A DNA stretch of 57,543 nt from Burkholderiales bacterium (GTDB lineage: Bacteria > Pseudomonadota > Gammaproteobacteria > Burkholderiales > Burkholderiaceae_C): assembly GCA_028868305.1 (NCBI GenBank), contig JAGWUS010000020.1, positions 1-57,543 of the forward strand. The letters run 5' to 3'. The notes beneath the pieces are model-generated. The model was not told where the DNA came from. It searched no databases and saw only the letters and a program-made list of their open reading frames with translations. How positions within the stretch are numbered: the first letter of the stretch is position 1; each line of letters opens with the position of its first letter. Shown here one piece after another: positions 46,996 to 56,049 of the stretch. The position numbers were made by a program, and so were the translations under genes.

Positions 46996-47481
46996 GTGGT
47001 GCAGGCGCAGGCTTGCGCTGAGGCACACCCAAAGGACTTTAAAGTAACCAGCCTGACCGAAGCCCGGATCTGGCTGGACCAACTGGAAAAAGCCCCGCAA
47101 GCCAAGGCGACCGGTAAATGGCCTCTGGTGTCGGTACTAGAGCACCTGGCACAGAGCATCGAGATGAGTCTGGACGGTTTTCCGCAACCCAAAAGCGCTG
47201 CATTTCAACATACCGTGGGGGCCGCCGCATTTACCGTGTTCCAGTGGCGCGGCAAGATGACCCATGGGCTTGATGAACCCATCCCTGGCGCACTGGCGCT
47301 AACGCCACAAGGCGACTGGAAGCCGGCAACCAACCGCTTGCGCACAGCAATTGCGCGATTTGAAGCCCACACCGACCTTCTTCAGCCGCACTTTGCATAC
47401 GGTGCGTTGAACAAGGCCGAGTTTGCGCAAGCCCATGTGTTTCACATCGCCAACCACCAGGACGAAATCGTCGGCGGGTGA
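46996..47481 (+). CDS. DUF1569 domain protein
   Basis: 161 residues. Recognised from LTEARIWLDQLE, GKWPLVSVLEHLAQSIEMSLDGFPQPK and AHVFHIANHQDEI, the DUF1569 pattern, which belongs to the DinB-like four-helix metal-binding fold. His in LEHLAQS and the C-terminal HIANHQ are the likely metal ligands. No function is established. The start is GTG 46996 (or the GTG next to it) because a TGA in frame lies at 46978. An FNR-like box stands just upstream. Confidence 0.7.
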   Translation: MVQAQACAEAHPKDFKVTSLTEARIWLDQLEKAPQAKATGKWPLVSVLEHLAQSIEMSLDGFPQPKSAAFQHTVGAAAFTVFQWRGKMTHGLDEPIPGALALTPQGDWKPATNRLRTAIARFEAHTDLLQPHFAYGALNKAEFAQAHVFHIANHQDEIVGG

Positions 47482-47498
47482 GTGCACCAAAGCAGAAT

Positions 47499-47546
47499 GC
47501 TATTGATTTAATAGCTGCTCGCGCAATATCTACCTGGTCTTGCAGC
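47499..47546 (+). repeat. 48-bp GCTAT palindromic repeat, copy G (intergenic)
   Basis: Stem GCTAT-TGATTTA-ATAGC, then TGCTCGCGCAATATC and an ending TCTTGCAGCC. Lies between convergent DUF1569 and WYL regulator genes. Confidence 0.7.
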
Positions 47547-47561
47547 CTATCTATCTCTAAA

Positions 47562-48527
47562 TTACCCCGCGTAACAAGTCTGAATCGCCTTCAGGCGCTG
47601 CACGATGGTCCGGCGCAGGGCCACGGGTGACACGACCTCCACATCAGGCGCCATGCGCAGCAACTGGTAGCTGGCGTTCTCCAACGTTTCTATCGGGATC
47701 TTGAAGCGCACCGTCTCGCCAGGTTGTGCGATAGGCGCCTGTGCCGCCACGGCCTTGGCCACCGCGCTGCTGAGTTGACGCAGCTGCTTCAAGCCCTGGG
47801 CGGTGGCCTGCACCACGGCATGGCCCTGGTACAGCCCGGCTTCAAAGCGCTGGATGGATTCAGTCCAATAGGCCGGCAGGTCAAAACGTTTGGGCCGCGT
47901 GCTGGGCTTGTCCAGCAACTCTGCGCCCAGGATTTTGGAGATGCGGTAGGTGCGCGGCTTGGCATCACTGGTGGCCACCAAGTACCAAACGCCCGCCTTC
48001 AGCACCAGCCCCAGCGGGTGCACGGTGCGTTGCACCTCGGCCTTCCAGCTGTCGTAGCGCAGGCTCAGCTGCCGGTCTTGCCACACGGCGGCAGCCACCG
48101 TAGCCAGGTGCGGCACCGGGTCGGCCTCGCGGTACCAGTCGGCTGGGTCCAGGTGAAAGCGGGCCTGCACGCGTTGCGCGTCATCACGCTGGTGCGCAGG
48201 CAGTGCGCTCATGAGCTTGAGCTGCGCGTCCACTACCTGCTGGCCCAGGCCCAGCTCGGCCGCAGGGCCGGCCAGCCCGCTCATGAACACGGCCTGCGAC
48301 TCGGACGCGGTGAAACCGGTCAACGTGGTCTTCCACCCTTCCACCAACTGAAAGCCGCCGTTGCGGCCCTGCTCCGCATAAATGGGCACGCCGGCTGCGG
48401 TGAGCTGGTCCACATCGCGGTACAGCGTGCGCACGGAGACCTCCAGCACTTCGGCCAGCGCCTGCGCGCTCATGCGTCCACGGGTTTGCAAAAGCATCTG
48501 GATGGTCAAAAGGCGACTGGCACGCAT
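47562..48527 (-). CDS. YafY-type HTH/WYL-domain transcriptional regulator
   Basis: A 321-residue regulator. N-terminal helix-turn-helix: SAQALAEVLEVSVRTLYRDVDQLTAAGVPIYAE, followed by GGFQLVEGW. The middle WYL domain has the conserved stretch HPLGLVLKAGVWYLVATSDAKPRTYRISKI (WYL motif in the WYLVA run). WYL domains bind small ligands or nucleotides. It is divergent from the LysE-like exporter gene (90-base gap), which it may control. Confidence 0.87.
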   Translation of the reverse strand: MRASRLLTIQMLLQTRGRMSAQALAEVLEVSVRTLYRDVDQLTAAGVPIYAEQGRNGGFQLVEGWKTTLTGFTASESQAVFMSGLAGPAAELGLGQQVVDAQLKLMSALPAHQRDDAQRVQARFHLDPADWYREADPVPHLATVAAAVWQDRQLSLRYDSWKAEVQRTVHPLGLVLKAGVWYLVATSDAKPRTYRISKILGAELLDKPSTRPKRFDLPAYWTESIQRFEAGLYQGHAVVQATAQGLKQLRQLSSAVAKAVAAQAPIAQPGETVRFKIPIETLENASYQLLRMAPDVEVVSPVALRRTIVQRLKAIQTCYAG

Positions 48528-48617
48528 AGCTGCATGGTAGCCATAAAAGCTGACATTCGATGGCAGCTATTACTGCACACACTCGCTCCCATCTTCACAA
48601 ATTAGCAAGGAAACGAG

Positions 48618-49244
48618 ATGGAACACCTCTGGCTTTATGCGGTTTTGGTAGCGGGCATCGTGGTGCTGCCGGGCATGGACATGGCCTTCGTGTTGGCCAG
48701 CACGCTCGTGGACGGCCGGCGTTCAGGTGCCGCGGCGGTGGCAGGCATTGTGCTGGGCGGCATGGTGCATGTGGCCATGGGCGCACTCGGCGTGGGCTTG
48801 CTGCTGCAGCACTTTCCGATGACATTCAATGCACTGCTGCTAGCCGGCAGCCTGTATGTGGCGTGGATGGGCTACGGCCTGCTGCGCAACACGCAAGCGC
48901 TGTCGGAGGTGCAGGACCAGCCCTCACGCCCTTTGCACAGCACCTTTCTGCGCGCCACCCTCACCTGCCTGATGAACCCCAAGGCCTATATCTTCATGCT
49001 GGCTGTGTTTCCGCAGTTCATTCGCCCGCAGCTGGGCAGCATCGCGGCACAGTCCTTTGCCCTGGGCGCTATCACCGCTATGGCGCAAATCGCTGTGTAC
49101 GGCAGTGTGGTGCTGGTAGCCGCGCGGCTGCGCGTGTGGCTGCGCGGTAGTTCAGCCAGCCAGACGGCGTTCAGCCATTGGCTGGGTGGCTTGCTAGTAC
49201 TGACGGCGGGGTGGACCTTGTGGATGGGGTGGCGGGCGGCTTGA
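48618..49244 (+). CDS. LysE/RhtB family exporter
   Basis: A 208-residue membrane protein with about five or six helices: LPGMDMAFVLASTLVDGRRSG (the family's PGP-like region), GLLLQHFPMTFNALLLAGSLYVAWMGYGLL, LMNPKAYIFMLAVFPQFI (NPKA-F signature). It exports amino acids or homoserine lactone-like compounds. AAGGAAAC lies upstream of ATG 48618. Divergent from the WYL regulator, which suggests local control. Confidence 0.88.
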   Translation: MEHLWLYAVLVAGIVVLPGMDMAFVLASTLVDGRRSGAAAVAGIVLGGMVHVAMGALGVGLLLQHFPMTFNALLLAGSLYVAWMGYGLLRNTQALSEVQDQPSRPLHSTFLRATLTCLMNPKAYIFMLAVFPQFIRPQLGSIAAQSFALGAITAMAQIAVYGSVVLVAARLRVWLRGSSASQTAFSHWLGGLLVLTAGWTLWMGWRAA

Positions 49245-49246
49245 AC

Positions 49247-49726
49247 TCAGCCACGCCTGGCCACTTCAATTTTGGCGATATCAATTTTCCCCATCTGCAT
49301 CATGGCCTCGAACACGCGCTTGGCGGCGGCGCGGTCAGGGTCTGCCATCGCGTCCGTCAGCGCGCGTGGCGTGATCTGCCACGACAAGCCCCATGGGTCC
49401 TTGCACCAGCCGCATTGACTCGCTTGGCCGCCGTTGCCCACGATGGCGTTCCACAAACGATCGGTCTCTTCCTGGTCGTCCGTCGCCACCTGGAACGAAA
49501 ACGCCTCGGTGTGCTTGAACATCGGGCCCCCATTGAGACCCAGGCACGGGATGCCCATCACGGTGAACTCCACCGTCAGCACATGGCCCTGCTTACCCAT
49601 GGGGTAGTCGCCCGGCGCGTAATGCACTGCGCCCACCGCACTGCTGGGAAAGGTCTTGGCGTAGAACTCTGCAGCCTCCAGTGCACCGCCGTCGTACCAA
49701 ATGCAAATCGTGTTCTTGGGGGTCAT
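49247..49726 (-). CDS. VOC family protein (PhnB-like)
   Basis: A 159-residue glyoxalase-fold protein. ICIWYDGGALEAAEFYAKTFP, VEFTVMGIPCLGLNGGPMFK, CGWCKDPWGLSWQITPRAL are signatures of the PhnB/3-demethylubiquinone-methyltransferase-like VOC group. Its enzymatic role is unknown. ATG 49726 has GGAG at about 8 bases (CCAGGAGAACACCC). It lies 16 bases downstream of the deiminase-like gene on the same strand. It converges on the LysE gene with a 2-base gap. Confidence 0.87.
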   Translation of the reverse strand: MTPKNTICIWYDGGALEAAEFYAKTFPSSAVGAVHYAPGDYPMGKQGHVLTVEFTVMGIPCLGLNGGPMFKHTEAFSFQVATDDQEETDRLWNAIVGNGGQASQCGWCKDPWGLSWQITPRALTDAMADPDRAAAKRVFEAMMQMGKIDIAKIEVARRG

Positions 49727-49742
49727 GGGTGTTCTCCTGGGG

Positions 49743-50846
49743 TTAGACCTTAGGCTCTTGTTGGGTCGTGCAGTGGATGCCCCCTCCACCGGCCGCAATG
49801 CCATCAATGTTGAGCTGCACCACCTCGCGGCCCGGAAACACTTTTTGTAGTTCTCGTTTGGCCGCAGCATCGGTGCGCGGATCGCCAAACTCCGGCGCGA
49901 TCACCGCACCATTGCAGACATAGAAATTGATATAGCCGGCCGCAAAGTCGTTGTTGGCAAAAGCCTCTCTGACTTTGGAGGGCGCCTCCAGCACCCGCAC
50001 ATCCAGTGTGCGGCCGGCAGCATCCGTGGCATTGCGCAAAATGTCCAGATGCCGCTGGGTCACCGCATGGTCAAACGATGCGGGGTCCGGGTCATACCCG
50101 GCCATGACCACACCAGGGCGCGCAAAGCGGGCATAAAAATCGGTGTGCCCGTCTGTAATGTCCCGGCCTTTGATGCCCGGCAACCAGATGATCTTCTCCA
50201 GCGCCAGCAAACGCTTGAGCTCCAGCTCGCACTGGGCCTTGCTCACGGCGGGGTTGCGGTTGTCGTTCACCACACAGCTCTCGGTAATGATCGCCGTGCC
50301 CTGACCATCCACCTCAATACCGCCCCCTTCAAGCACCAGCCGGGTTTCCGTACGTGGGACACCCGCACGCCGCGCCACAAACCCGGCAACGGCCGCGTCC
50401 TGCGCATACTCCTGCTTCTGGCCCCACCCGTTGAAGTTGAAGTCCACGCCCGCTTTTTCGCCGCTCTTTGTCACCACAAAAACCGGGCCAATGTCGCGCA
50501 TCCACAAATCGTCGTGCGGGCACACCACCAGCTCCACCTTGGCGCCCATCAGTTTTTGGGCCAGTGGCATATCGGCGGCGCGCACCAGCATGGACACCGG
50601 CTCGTACCGGGCAATCGCCAATGCAATACTGGCCAGATTGCGTTGTACTTCCGGCAAGAGCTTGCGGCCCCAAATTTCCTTGCTGGCCCCAAAAGCCATC
50701 CATGTGCGCAGGTGCGGCTCGCCCTCATCCGGCATGTAGGCCAGCCCCTGTCTGGCCGTTACGGCAACAGCCTGTTGCCCAGTGCCAAGCAAAGCGCTGG
50801 CAGCCATCGCGCTCCAAGATTTCATAGTGGTCCGTCGGTTGAGCAT
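49743..50846 (-). CDS. Secreted agmatine deiminase-like (peptidyl-arginine deiminase family) enzyme
   Basis: 367 residues. The N-terminus MLNRRTTMKSWSAMAASALLG has twin Arg and a mild hydrophobic stretch, a candidate Tat signal. Catalytic elements of the guanidine-modifying fold: DDLWMRDIGPVFVV, LVLEGGGIEVDGQG, GRDITDGHTDFYARF and the nucleophile in GGGGIHCTTQQ (Cys359). Known members hydrolyse agmatine to N-carbamoylputrescine and ammonia. Export would place it in the periplasm, unlike the cytosolic AguA. Confidence 0.85.
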   Translation of the reverse strand: MLNRRTTMKSWSAMAASALLGTGQQAVAVTARQGLAYMPDEGEPHLRTWMAFGASKEIWGRKLLPEVQRNLASIALAIARYEPVSMLVRAADMPLAQKLMGAKVELVVCPHDDLWMRDIGPVFVVTKSGEKAGVDFNFNGWGQKQEYAQDAAVAGFVARRAGVPRTETRLVLEGGGIEVDGQGTAIITESCVVNDNRNPAVSKAQCELELKRLLALEKIIWLPGIKGRDITDGHTDFYARFARPGVVMAGYDPDPASFDHAVTQRHLDILRNATDAAGRTLDVRVLEAPSKVREAFANNDFAAGYINFYVCNGAVIAPEFGDPRTDAAAKRELQKVFPGREVVQLNIDGIAAGGGGIHCTTQQEPKV

Positions 50847-50880
50847 GGTGAATTTTCCCGTTCTGCTGGCGATGCTGCCA

Positions 50881-51531
50881 TCACTGCCGTGTCAGCACGA
50901 CGTGCGTGGCCAGGGGTGTGCTTGCGTGCCGGGTGCAAGCGTAGCCCAAGGCAGGCAGGTTGATGCCCTCGAACAACCGCTCCCCCGCACCCAGCAACAC
51001 CGGCGAGATAGCGATATGCATTTCGTCAATCAGACGCAGGCGCAGGTACTGCTGGATGGTGTTGACGCCGCCACCGACCCGCACGTCCTTGCCCCCAGCC
51101 GCCGCGCGGGCGTGCTCCAGCGCGACCACGGGACCTTCGGTGACAAAGTGGAACGTCGTGCCGCCTTCCATGACCAGCGGCGGTCGCGCATGGTTGGTCA
51201 GCACAAACACCGGCACGTGGTACACCGGGTTCTCGCCCCACCAGCCGCGCCAGCTCTCGTCCGGCCACGGCCCGCGCACGGGGCCGAACATGTTGCGCCC
51301 CAAAATCCAGGCCCCCATGTTCTGAAAGCCGCGCTGGGCAAGGTCATCGTCAATACCCGTTGCACCGCCGCCCTCGTTGCCAAACAGGTGCGTCTGAAAC
51401 GTGCGCGTCGACATCGCCCAACCATGCAAGGAGGTGCCGCCGATACCGAGCGGGTTGGCCAAGTCCTGGTCGGGTCCGGCACCGAAGCCGTCCAGCGAAA
51501 TGGTGAAACTTTCTACGCGAAGTTGGGACAT
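50881..51531 (-). CDS. Dihydrofolate reductase family protein (RibD C-terminal-like)
   Basis: A 216-residue DHFR-fold protein: SFTISLDGFGAGPDQ, NMGAWILGRNMFGPVRGPW, VFVLTNHARPPLVMEGGTTF, GGKDVRVGGGVNTIQQYL and IDEMHIAISPVLLGAGERLF. This group are NADPH reductases of unknown substrate, not folate-specific DHFR. ATG 51531 follows GGAG (TCAGGAGTCTCC). It lies 34 bases upstream of the deiminase gene on the same strand. Confidence 0.88.
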   Translation of the reverse strand: MSQLRVESFTISLDGFGAGPDQDLANPLGIGGTSLHGWAMSTRTFQTHLFGNEGGGATGIDDDLAQRGFQNMGAWILGRNMFGPVRGPWPDESWRGWWGENPVYHVPVFVLTNHARPPLVMEGGTTFHFVTEGPVVALEHARAAAGGKDVRVGGGVNTIQQYLRLRLIDEMHIAISPVLLGAGERLFEGINLPALGYACTRHASTPLATHVVLTRQ

Positions 51532-51564
51532 GGAGACTCCTGAAATTGCGAGCGCCAGTGTGCC

Positions 51565-52615
51565 CTAGTTTGCGGAGCTTGCGTTCGATGGTCCCCCAGA
51601 GGGAATCACTGAAAGCGTACAGGTTACGCCACCATGGAGAACCTGAATACCTTGTGCTCCGCAGGCAAAACGGATGGCGAAAGCACGATAGCCGGATTGT
51701 TGCCCCACTGCCAAAGGTAGGGGCCTCCTTCGGCGGACTCGATGCCCCAGCCCAGACCCCATTGAAGCCCGAGGGCCGGGTCTACCGGTACCGGATTGGA
51801 GAGTATCAAGGAGACGATGCGCGCATTGCTCAACACGGCCTACATGAACTTCGCGTAATCAGCAGCCGTTGTATAGAGCGAAGCGGCCGCGACGGGCGCC
51901 AAAAATCGAATCTGGCGTGTACGGCCAAGCACAGAAGTTCCGCTGACCAAACGAGCAGCCCCCTCAGGCCAAACGAGGCTGCTGTCGGCCATGCCCAGGC
52001 CTGCAAACACTTGCTTGCGAAAGTAGTCCGAGAACTCCATGCCGGTGACCGCCTCGATCACACTCTGCAGAAGAACAAACCCCTCTCCCGAGTAGCCCCA
52101 ACGCTGCCCGGGTTCGAACGCGAACGACAAGGGGCCGCCGGACCCATTGAGCAGACCCGAGCGGTGGCTGAGCAACTCTGCGATGGAGAGGCGCGCCAAG
52201 GTGTCTTGGGGGCACAAGGTCGTAGGCGTCTGCCGGAGACCGGGCCAGTACGTTGTGGTAATGCTTGTAGCCGGTAGGCAGGTAGCGGGCCGCGGGTGCT
52301 TTCAGGTCAAGTTGCCCAGCAGGCACCAGTTGTAGCGCCGCGAATGACAAGGGGCTTGGTCAGCGAAGCAGCCTGAAAAATGGGCGCCACCTGCGTCGCC
52401 GCCAGATCACACCCGGACACCTCGACGGGAATTCCGGGCTGGGCGGAGCGCAGCACCACATGGGACGATGCACAAACCCCAAAGTCCTTGGCCAGTGCCG
52501 ATAGCGGCTGTTCTCGGTAGTGCGCGGCATCGCCCGCGCAAGAGGCCAATGCAGGCAGCACCGCACCGGCCAGAAGCAATTGCCTGCCAGTGAGCGGCGT
52601 GTGAGAGCGTTTCAC
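51565..52615 (-). pseudogene. Serine hydrolase (beta-lactamase class C family) with several lesions
   Basis: From ATG 52615 (MKRSHTPLTGRQLLLAG, lipobox-like LASC) the frame reads to IFQAASLTKPL (SxxK). It then shifts near 52345 to a second frame with SFAALQLVPAGQLDLKAPAA, and again near 52220 to a third (LARLSIAELLSHRSGLLNG, RWGYSGEGF). A TAG at 51840-51842 interrupts this frame; it resumes as LSNARIVSLILSNP and GLGWGIESAEGGPYLWQWGNN. A last shift near 51690 is needed to reach GYRAFAIRFACGAQGIQVL and the end at 51565. Three frameshifts and one stop show a dead gene, not one sequencing error. In life it would have been an exported penicillin-binding-protein-like esterase. Confidence 0.9.
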
Positions 52616-52636
52616 CGGGGCAGGCTTTTGTGTGCC

Positions 52637-53278
52637 TTACTTGCGCAGTGCCTGCGTGTCCTTCGCCAGCTGCATGATCTTGTCCCACTCGCCCCTCACC
52701 ATCGCATCGGCCGGAACGATCCACGAGCCCCCCACGCACACCACGTTGGGTAGGGCCAGAAAATCCGGTGCATTCTGCAGGGTCACGCCGCCGGTGGGGC
52801 AGAACTTCACGTCAAAGAACGGGCCGCTCCAGGCCTTGAGCATGGCCGGGCCACCGGCCTGCATGGCAGGAAAGAATTTCAGCTCGGTAAAGCCGGCTTC
52901 CGCAGCCATCATGATTTCGCTACCCGTGGCCACGCCAGGCAACAGGGCCAGTCCGGCATCGCGGCATGCCTGGCCAACGGCGTTGGTGTAGCCGGGGCTC
53001 ACCGCAAACTTTGCACCGGCCATGGACGCGGCCTGCACATCCGCCTTGCTGCGGACCGTGCCAGCACCCACCACCGCTTGGGGCACGGCTCGAGCAATGG
53101 CTTCAATGCAGGCCAATGCCTGAGGCGTGCGTAACGTTACCTCCAGCATGCGCACACCACCGGCCACCAGGGCGCGGGCCATGGGCACGGCGTGGGCCAC
53201 CTCATTGAGCACGATCACGGGAATCACCGGAGCATCCTGCATCACCTGCAGGGCGGTCCATTGGGAGGATGTTGTCAT
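52637..53278 (-). CDS. eda: 2-dehydro-3-deoxy-phosphogluconate (KDPG) aldolase
   Basis: Last step of the Entner-Doudoroff route, KDPG to pyruvate and glyceraldehyde-3-phosphate. 213 residues. Catalytic Glu46 in MLEVTLRT, Schiff-base Lys134 in ELKFFPAM, and the phosphate region [15 protein letters not shown] are present. ATG 53278 chosen; a TTG farther up is less likely. It follows edd by 15 bases, so the two are one operon. Confidence 0.95.
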   Translation of the reverse strand: MTTSSQWTALQVMQDAPVIPVIVLNEVAHAVPMARALVAGGVRMLEVTLRTPQALACIEAIARAVPQAVVGAGTVRSKADVQAASMAGAKFAVSPGYTNAVGQACRDAGLALLPGVATGSEIMMAAEAGFTELKFFPAMQAGGPAMLKAWSGPFFDVKFCPTGGVTLQNAPDFLALPNVVCVGGSWIVPADAMVRGEWDKIMQLAKDTQALRK

Positions 53279-53293
53279 GGGATGTACTTTCAA

Positions 53294-55141
53294 TCAGAAC
53301 CAGCTGCAGGCGCCTTCTTCGGCGGTGGTGGCGTTGCGCCGGAAATTGGCAAACAGTTCGCGCCCCATGCCAATGCCGTTGGCGGCACGCAACGCGTCGG
53401 GTATGGTGTCCAGCGGGCGGGCAGCCCATTCGGCGTCGCTCACCAGAACTTGCAGGGTTTCGGCATGGGCGTCCAGGCGAATGATGTCGCCATCGCGCAC
53501 CTTGGCCAACGGGCCGCCAGCAGCAGCCTCTGGCGACACGTGGATGGCAGCGGGTACCTTGCCCGACGCACCGCTCATGCGGCCATCGGTCACCAGCGCC
53601 ACGCGGAAGCCCTTGCCTTGCAGCACGGCCAAAGGAGGTGTGAGCTTGTGCAGTTCTGGCATGCCATTGGCCTGTGGACCCTGCCAGCGCACCACGCAAA
53701 TCACATCGCGGTTGAGTTCATCCGCCTGAAACGCCTGGTGCAGCGCGTCCTGCGAATCGAACACACGGCACGGGGCTTCGATGATGTGGCGGTCATCCGG
53801 CACCGCCGATACCTTGATGACACTGCGACCCAAGTTGCCCTTGAGCAGCTTCAAGCCACCGCTGGCGCTGAAAGGCGCGCTCGCCGGGCGCACCACGGAT
53901 TCGTCTTTGCTGGCACCCGAATCTGTCCATTGCAGGCTGCCATCGACCTTGACCGAGGGGATAGTGGTGAACTCGCGCAAGCCCCCGCTGCGCACGGTCA
54001 GCACATCGGCGTGCATAAAGCCTGCATCCAGCAACTCGCGGATAACGTAACCAGGACCACCTGCGGCCTGGAACTGGTTCACATCCGCGCTGCCGTTGGG
54101 GTACACGCGGGTCAGCAAAGGCACCACGTCGGAGAGCGCAGAGAAATCGTTCCAGTCAATCAGGATGCCGGCAGCGCGCGCCACGGCAACCCAGTGAATC
54201 AGGTGATTGGTCGATCCGCCGGTCGCCAGCAAGGCCACCATGGCGTTCACTATGCAGCGCTCATCCACCACCTGACCGATGGGCGGGCACTGGGCCCCCA
54301 CGCTTGAACGCCCCAGCACCGTGCGCGCGGCTTCGCGTGTCAGTTCATCGCGCACGTTCGCACCCGGGTTGATGAAGGCCGTGCCCGGCACGTGCAGGCC
54401 CATGGCTTCTAGCAGCATCTGGTTGCTGTTGGCGGTGCCATAAAAGGTGCAAGTCCCCAGCCCATGGTACGCAGCCGACTCGGCGGCCAGCAGCTCGGTG
54501 CGGCCTACCAGGCCTTGGGCGGCTTTCTCGCGCACCTTGGCTTTTTCGTTGTTGGGCAGGCCCGAGGTCATGGGACCGGCAGGCACAAACACGGTGGGCA
54601 AGTGGCCAAAATGCAGTGCACCGATCAACAGGCCGGGCACGATCTTGTCGCACACACCCAGCATGAGCGCGCAGTCAAATACATCGTGACTGAGCGCAAT
54701 GGCGGTGGCCATGGCAATGGTGTCCCGGCTGAACAGGCTGAGCTCCATGCCCGCCGTGCCCTGGGTCACGCCGTCGCACATGGCGGGTACGCCACCGGCC
54801 ACCTGGGCGGTTGCACCATGTTTGCGCGCCTCGGTCTTGATGATGTCCGGGTAATGCTGCAACGGCGCGTGGGCCGAGAGCATGTCGTTGTAGGCGGTCA
54901 CGATACCGATGTTCGCTCCCTTCTCTTCCACGATTCTGAGCTTGTCCAGACCTGTGACGCGCGCCTTGTCGGCGTCGGGCATGGCGGCAAAGGCGTGGGC
55001 CACATTGGCGCAGCCCATGCGGTCGGCACCGGGCTTGCGCCGGGCGGCCATCTCAATGCCGTCGAGGTAGGCACGACGCGTTGGCTGGCTGCGCTCGCGA
55101 ATGCGCTGGGTGACTGCTTCAACCGTGGGATGGAGTTTCAT
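53294..55141 (-). CDS. edd: 6-phosphogluconate dehydratase
   Basis: First dedicated Entner-Doudoroff enzyme, an Fe-S IlvD/Edd-family dehydratase. 615 residues from ATG 55141 ([14 protein letters not shown]). Motifs: [76 protein letters not shown] (cluster cysteines), [12 protein letters not shown] and [18 protein letters not shown]. Upstream in-frame start codons extend into the HexR-like site and are rejected. A classical promoter is not clear. Confidence 0.96.
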   Translation of the reverse strand: MKLHPTVEAVTQRIRERSQPTRRAYLDGIEMAARRKPGADRMGCANVAHAFAAMPDADKARVTGLDKLRIVEEKGANIGIVTAYNDMLSAHAPLQHYPDIIKTEARKHGATAQVAGGVPAMCDGVTQGTAGMELSLFSRDTIAMATAIALSHDVFDCALMLGVCDKIVPGLLIGALHFGHLPTVFVPAGPMTSGLPNNEKAKVREKAAQGLVGRTELLAAESAAYHGLGTCTFYGTANSNQMLLEAMGLHVPGTAFINPGANVRDELTREAARTVLGRSSVGAQCPPIGQVVDERCIVNAMVALLATGGSTNHLIHWVAVARAAGILIDWNDFSALSDVVPLLTRVYPNGSADVNQFQAAGGPGYVIRELLDAGFMHADVLTVRSGGLREFTTIPSVKVDGSLQWTDSGASKDESVVRPASAPFSASGGLKLLKGNLGRSVIKVSAVPDDRHIIEAPCRVFDSQDALHQAFQADELNRDVICVVRWQGPQANGMPELHKLTPPLAVLQGKGFRVALVTDGRMSGASGKVPAAIHVSPEAAAGGPLAKVRDGDIIRLDAHAETLQVLVSDAEWAARPLDTIPDALRAANGIGMGRELFANFRRNATTAEEGACSWF

Positions 55142-55148
55142 AAAATTT

Positions 55149-55163
55149 GGTAACAAAATTACA
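55149..55163. promoter_or_regulatory. HexR-like operator upstream of edd
   Basis: On the gene strand TGTAATTTTGTTACC, close to the HexR palindrome TGTAAT-x-ATTACA with 4 of 5 dyad positions kept (TGTAA/TTACC). It ends 7 bases before the edd ATG. HexR represses edd/eda in many proteobacteria and is released by KDPG. No hexR gene is in the window. Confidence 0.4.
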
Positions 55164-55464
55164 TCACGAATACTACTGCTGAACACGCCCTGGCACATGT
55201 CCATCCGTTACCAGATGGTTACGAAAAAGCAAAAAACCCGAACATGCCGGGCTTTTGCACCGTGACTGGCCCGGCCGACTGGCCTCACATCACTGCACAG
55301 CTACTTCAACCCGACGGGCTACGCTATCGGAGCCGGTTGCCGGCGACCGCAGCAGGCTTGGCAGCGAAATGGTTGGCCGAAAAAACGATGTTGTCATGAT
55401 CCTGAGTACCCATTGTCCAAACTCCAGATATAGTGAATCCTGACTGCAAAGTGGGAGCGAATGC
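55164..55464. other. Intergenic region between edd and the mobA-like gene
   Basis: Holds a minus-strand terminator-like hairpin (55231-55252) and a 29-codon frame at 55324-55413, minus strand, starting MGTQDHDNIVFSANHF, with GGAG about 9 bases upstream. No homology is recognised. I cannot support it as a gene with confidence; it may be a small protein or noncoding. Confidence 0.4.
55231..55252 (-). terminator. Probable terminator on the minus strand
   Basis: On the minus strand, GCCCG-GCATGTT-CGGGT followed by a run of six T (plus-strand A-tract 55231-55236). It would end transcripts from the mobA side before edd. Confidence 0.55.
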
Positions 55465-56049
55465 TCAGGCGACCGCTTGCGCAAGCCATGTTTTTGCGCG
55501 CTCTAGGTCCTGCACCGTGTCTATGTCCATGGTGCAGCCAGCGTCCTCCACGACCAGAGTTGTTCTGGGATGGGCCTCCACTATGGATGCAGCACCCTGG
55601 GGGCCTGACAGACGCATTAAGTCCTTCGCACAGGCTGGCGCAAAGCGCACCGGGTGCCCGCGCTTGCCTTCATGCATCGGAAAGAGAACCCCGTTCACCA
55701 GTGGCATACGCGCGATGGCCAGCAAGGTGTCCACATGAACCAGGGGCAAATCTGCCGGAAGAATCATCCAGCCAGGGGCATCTGCAGTGGCCCGCACAGC
55801 AGCGGCAATGCTGTCTCCCATGCCAGCATGCTGCGACTGTTCCAGATGCCAGCGCAAGCCGCTGGCCTTCACAGTCGCAAGTGTTCGCTGCAAGACAGTG
55901 TGCCCACCCAGATCGGCCTGGAGTTTATGAACTGTACCGCCCGACGCCAGGAAACGTTCGCCACGGCCCGATGCCAGAACCAGCACCACAGGAAGTGTTT
56001 TCGTTTCCAGTGGTGTGGCGGGATGGACGCCCGAATCAGGCGATGACAC
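55465..56049 (-). CDS. MobA/MocA-like nucleotidyltransferase
   Basis: A 194-residue NTP transferase. Starts VVLVLASGRGERFLASGG (LAxGxGxR loop) with later GMGDSIAAAVRATADAPGWMILPADLPLV (metal Asp in ADLPLV) and GHPVRFAPACAKDLMRLSG. Most like MocA, which makes molybdopterin cytosine dinucleotide for xanthine-dehydrogenase-type enzymes. The start is GTG 56049, overlapping the xdhC stop by 14 bases. The downstream position after xdhC and the molybdoenzyme gene supports a cofactor role. Confidence 0.83.
   Translation of the reverse strand: MSSPDSGVHPATPLETKTLPVVLVLASGRGERFLASGGTVHKLQADLGGHTVLQRTLATVKASGLRWHLEQSQHAGMGDSIAAAVRATADAPGWMILPADLPLVHVDTLLAIARMPLVNGVLFPMHEGKRGHPVRFAPACAKDLMRLSGPQGAASIVEAHPRTTLVVEDAGCTMDIDTVQDLERAKTWLAQAVA

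Noticed and set aside
48528-48590. Possible eighth copy of the GCTAT repeat near the WYL regulator start
   Set aside because: GTAGCC and AGCTAT pieces are present but no intact stem with the expected spacing and no matching body.
55290-55484. 64-codon minus-strand frame between edd and the mobA-like gene
   Set aside because: No ribosome site and no similarity; a shorter frame in another phase (55324-55413) is more plausible, and even that is weak.
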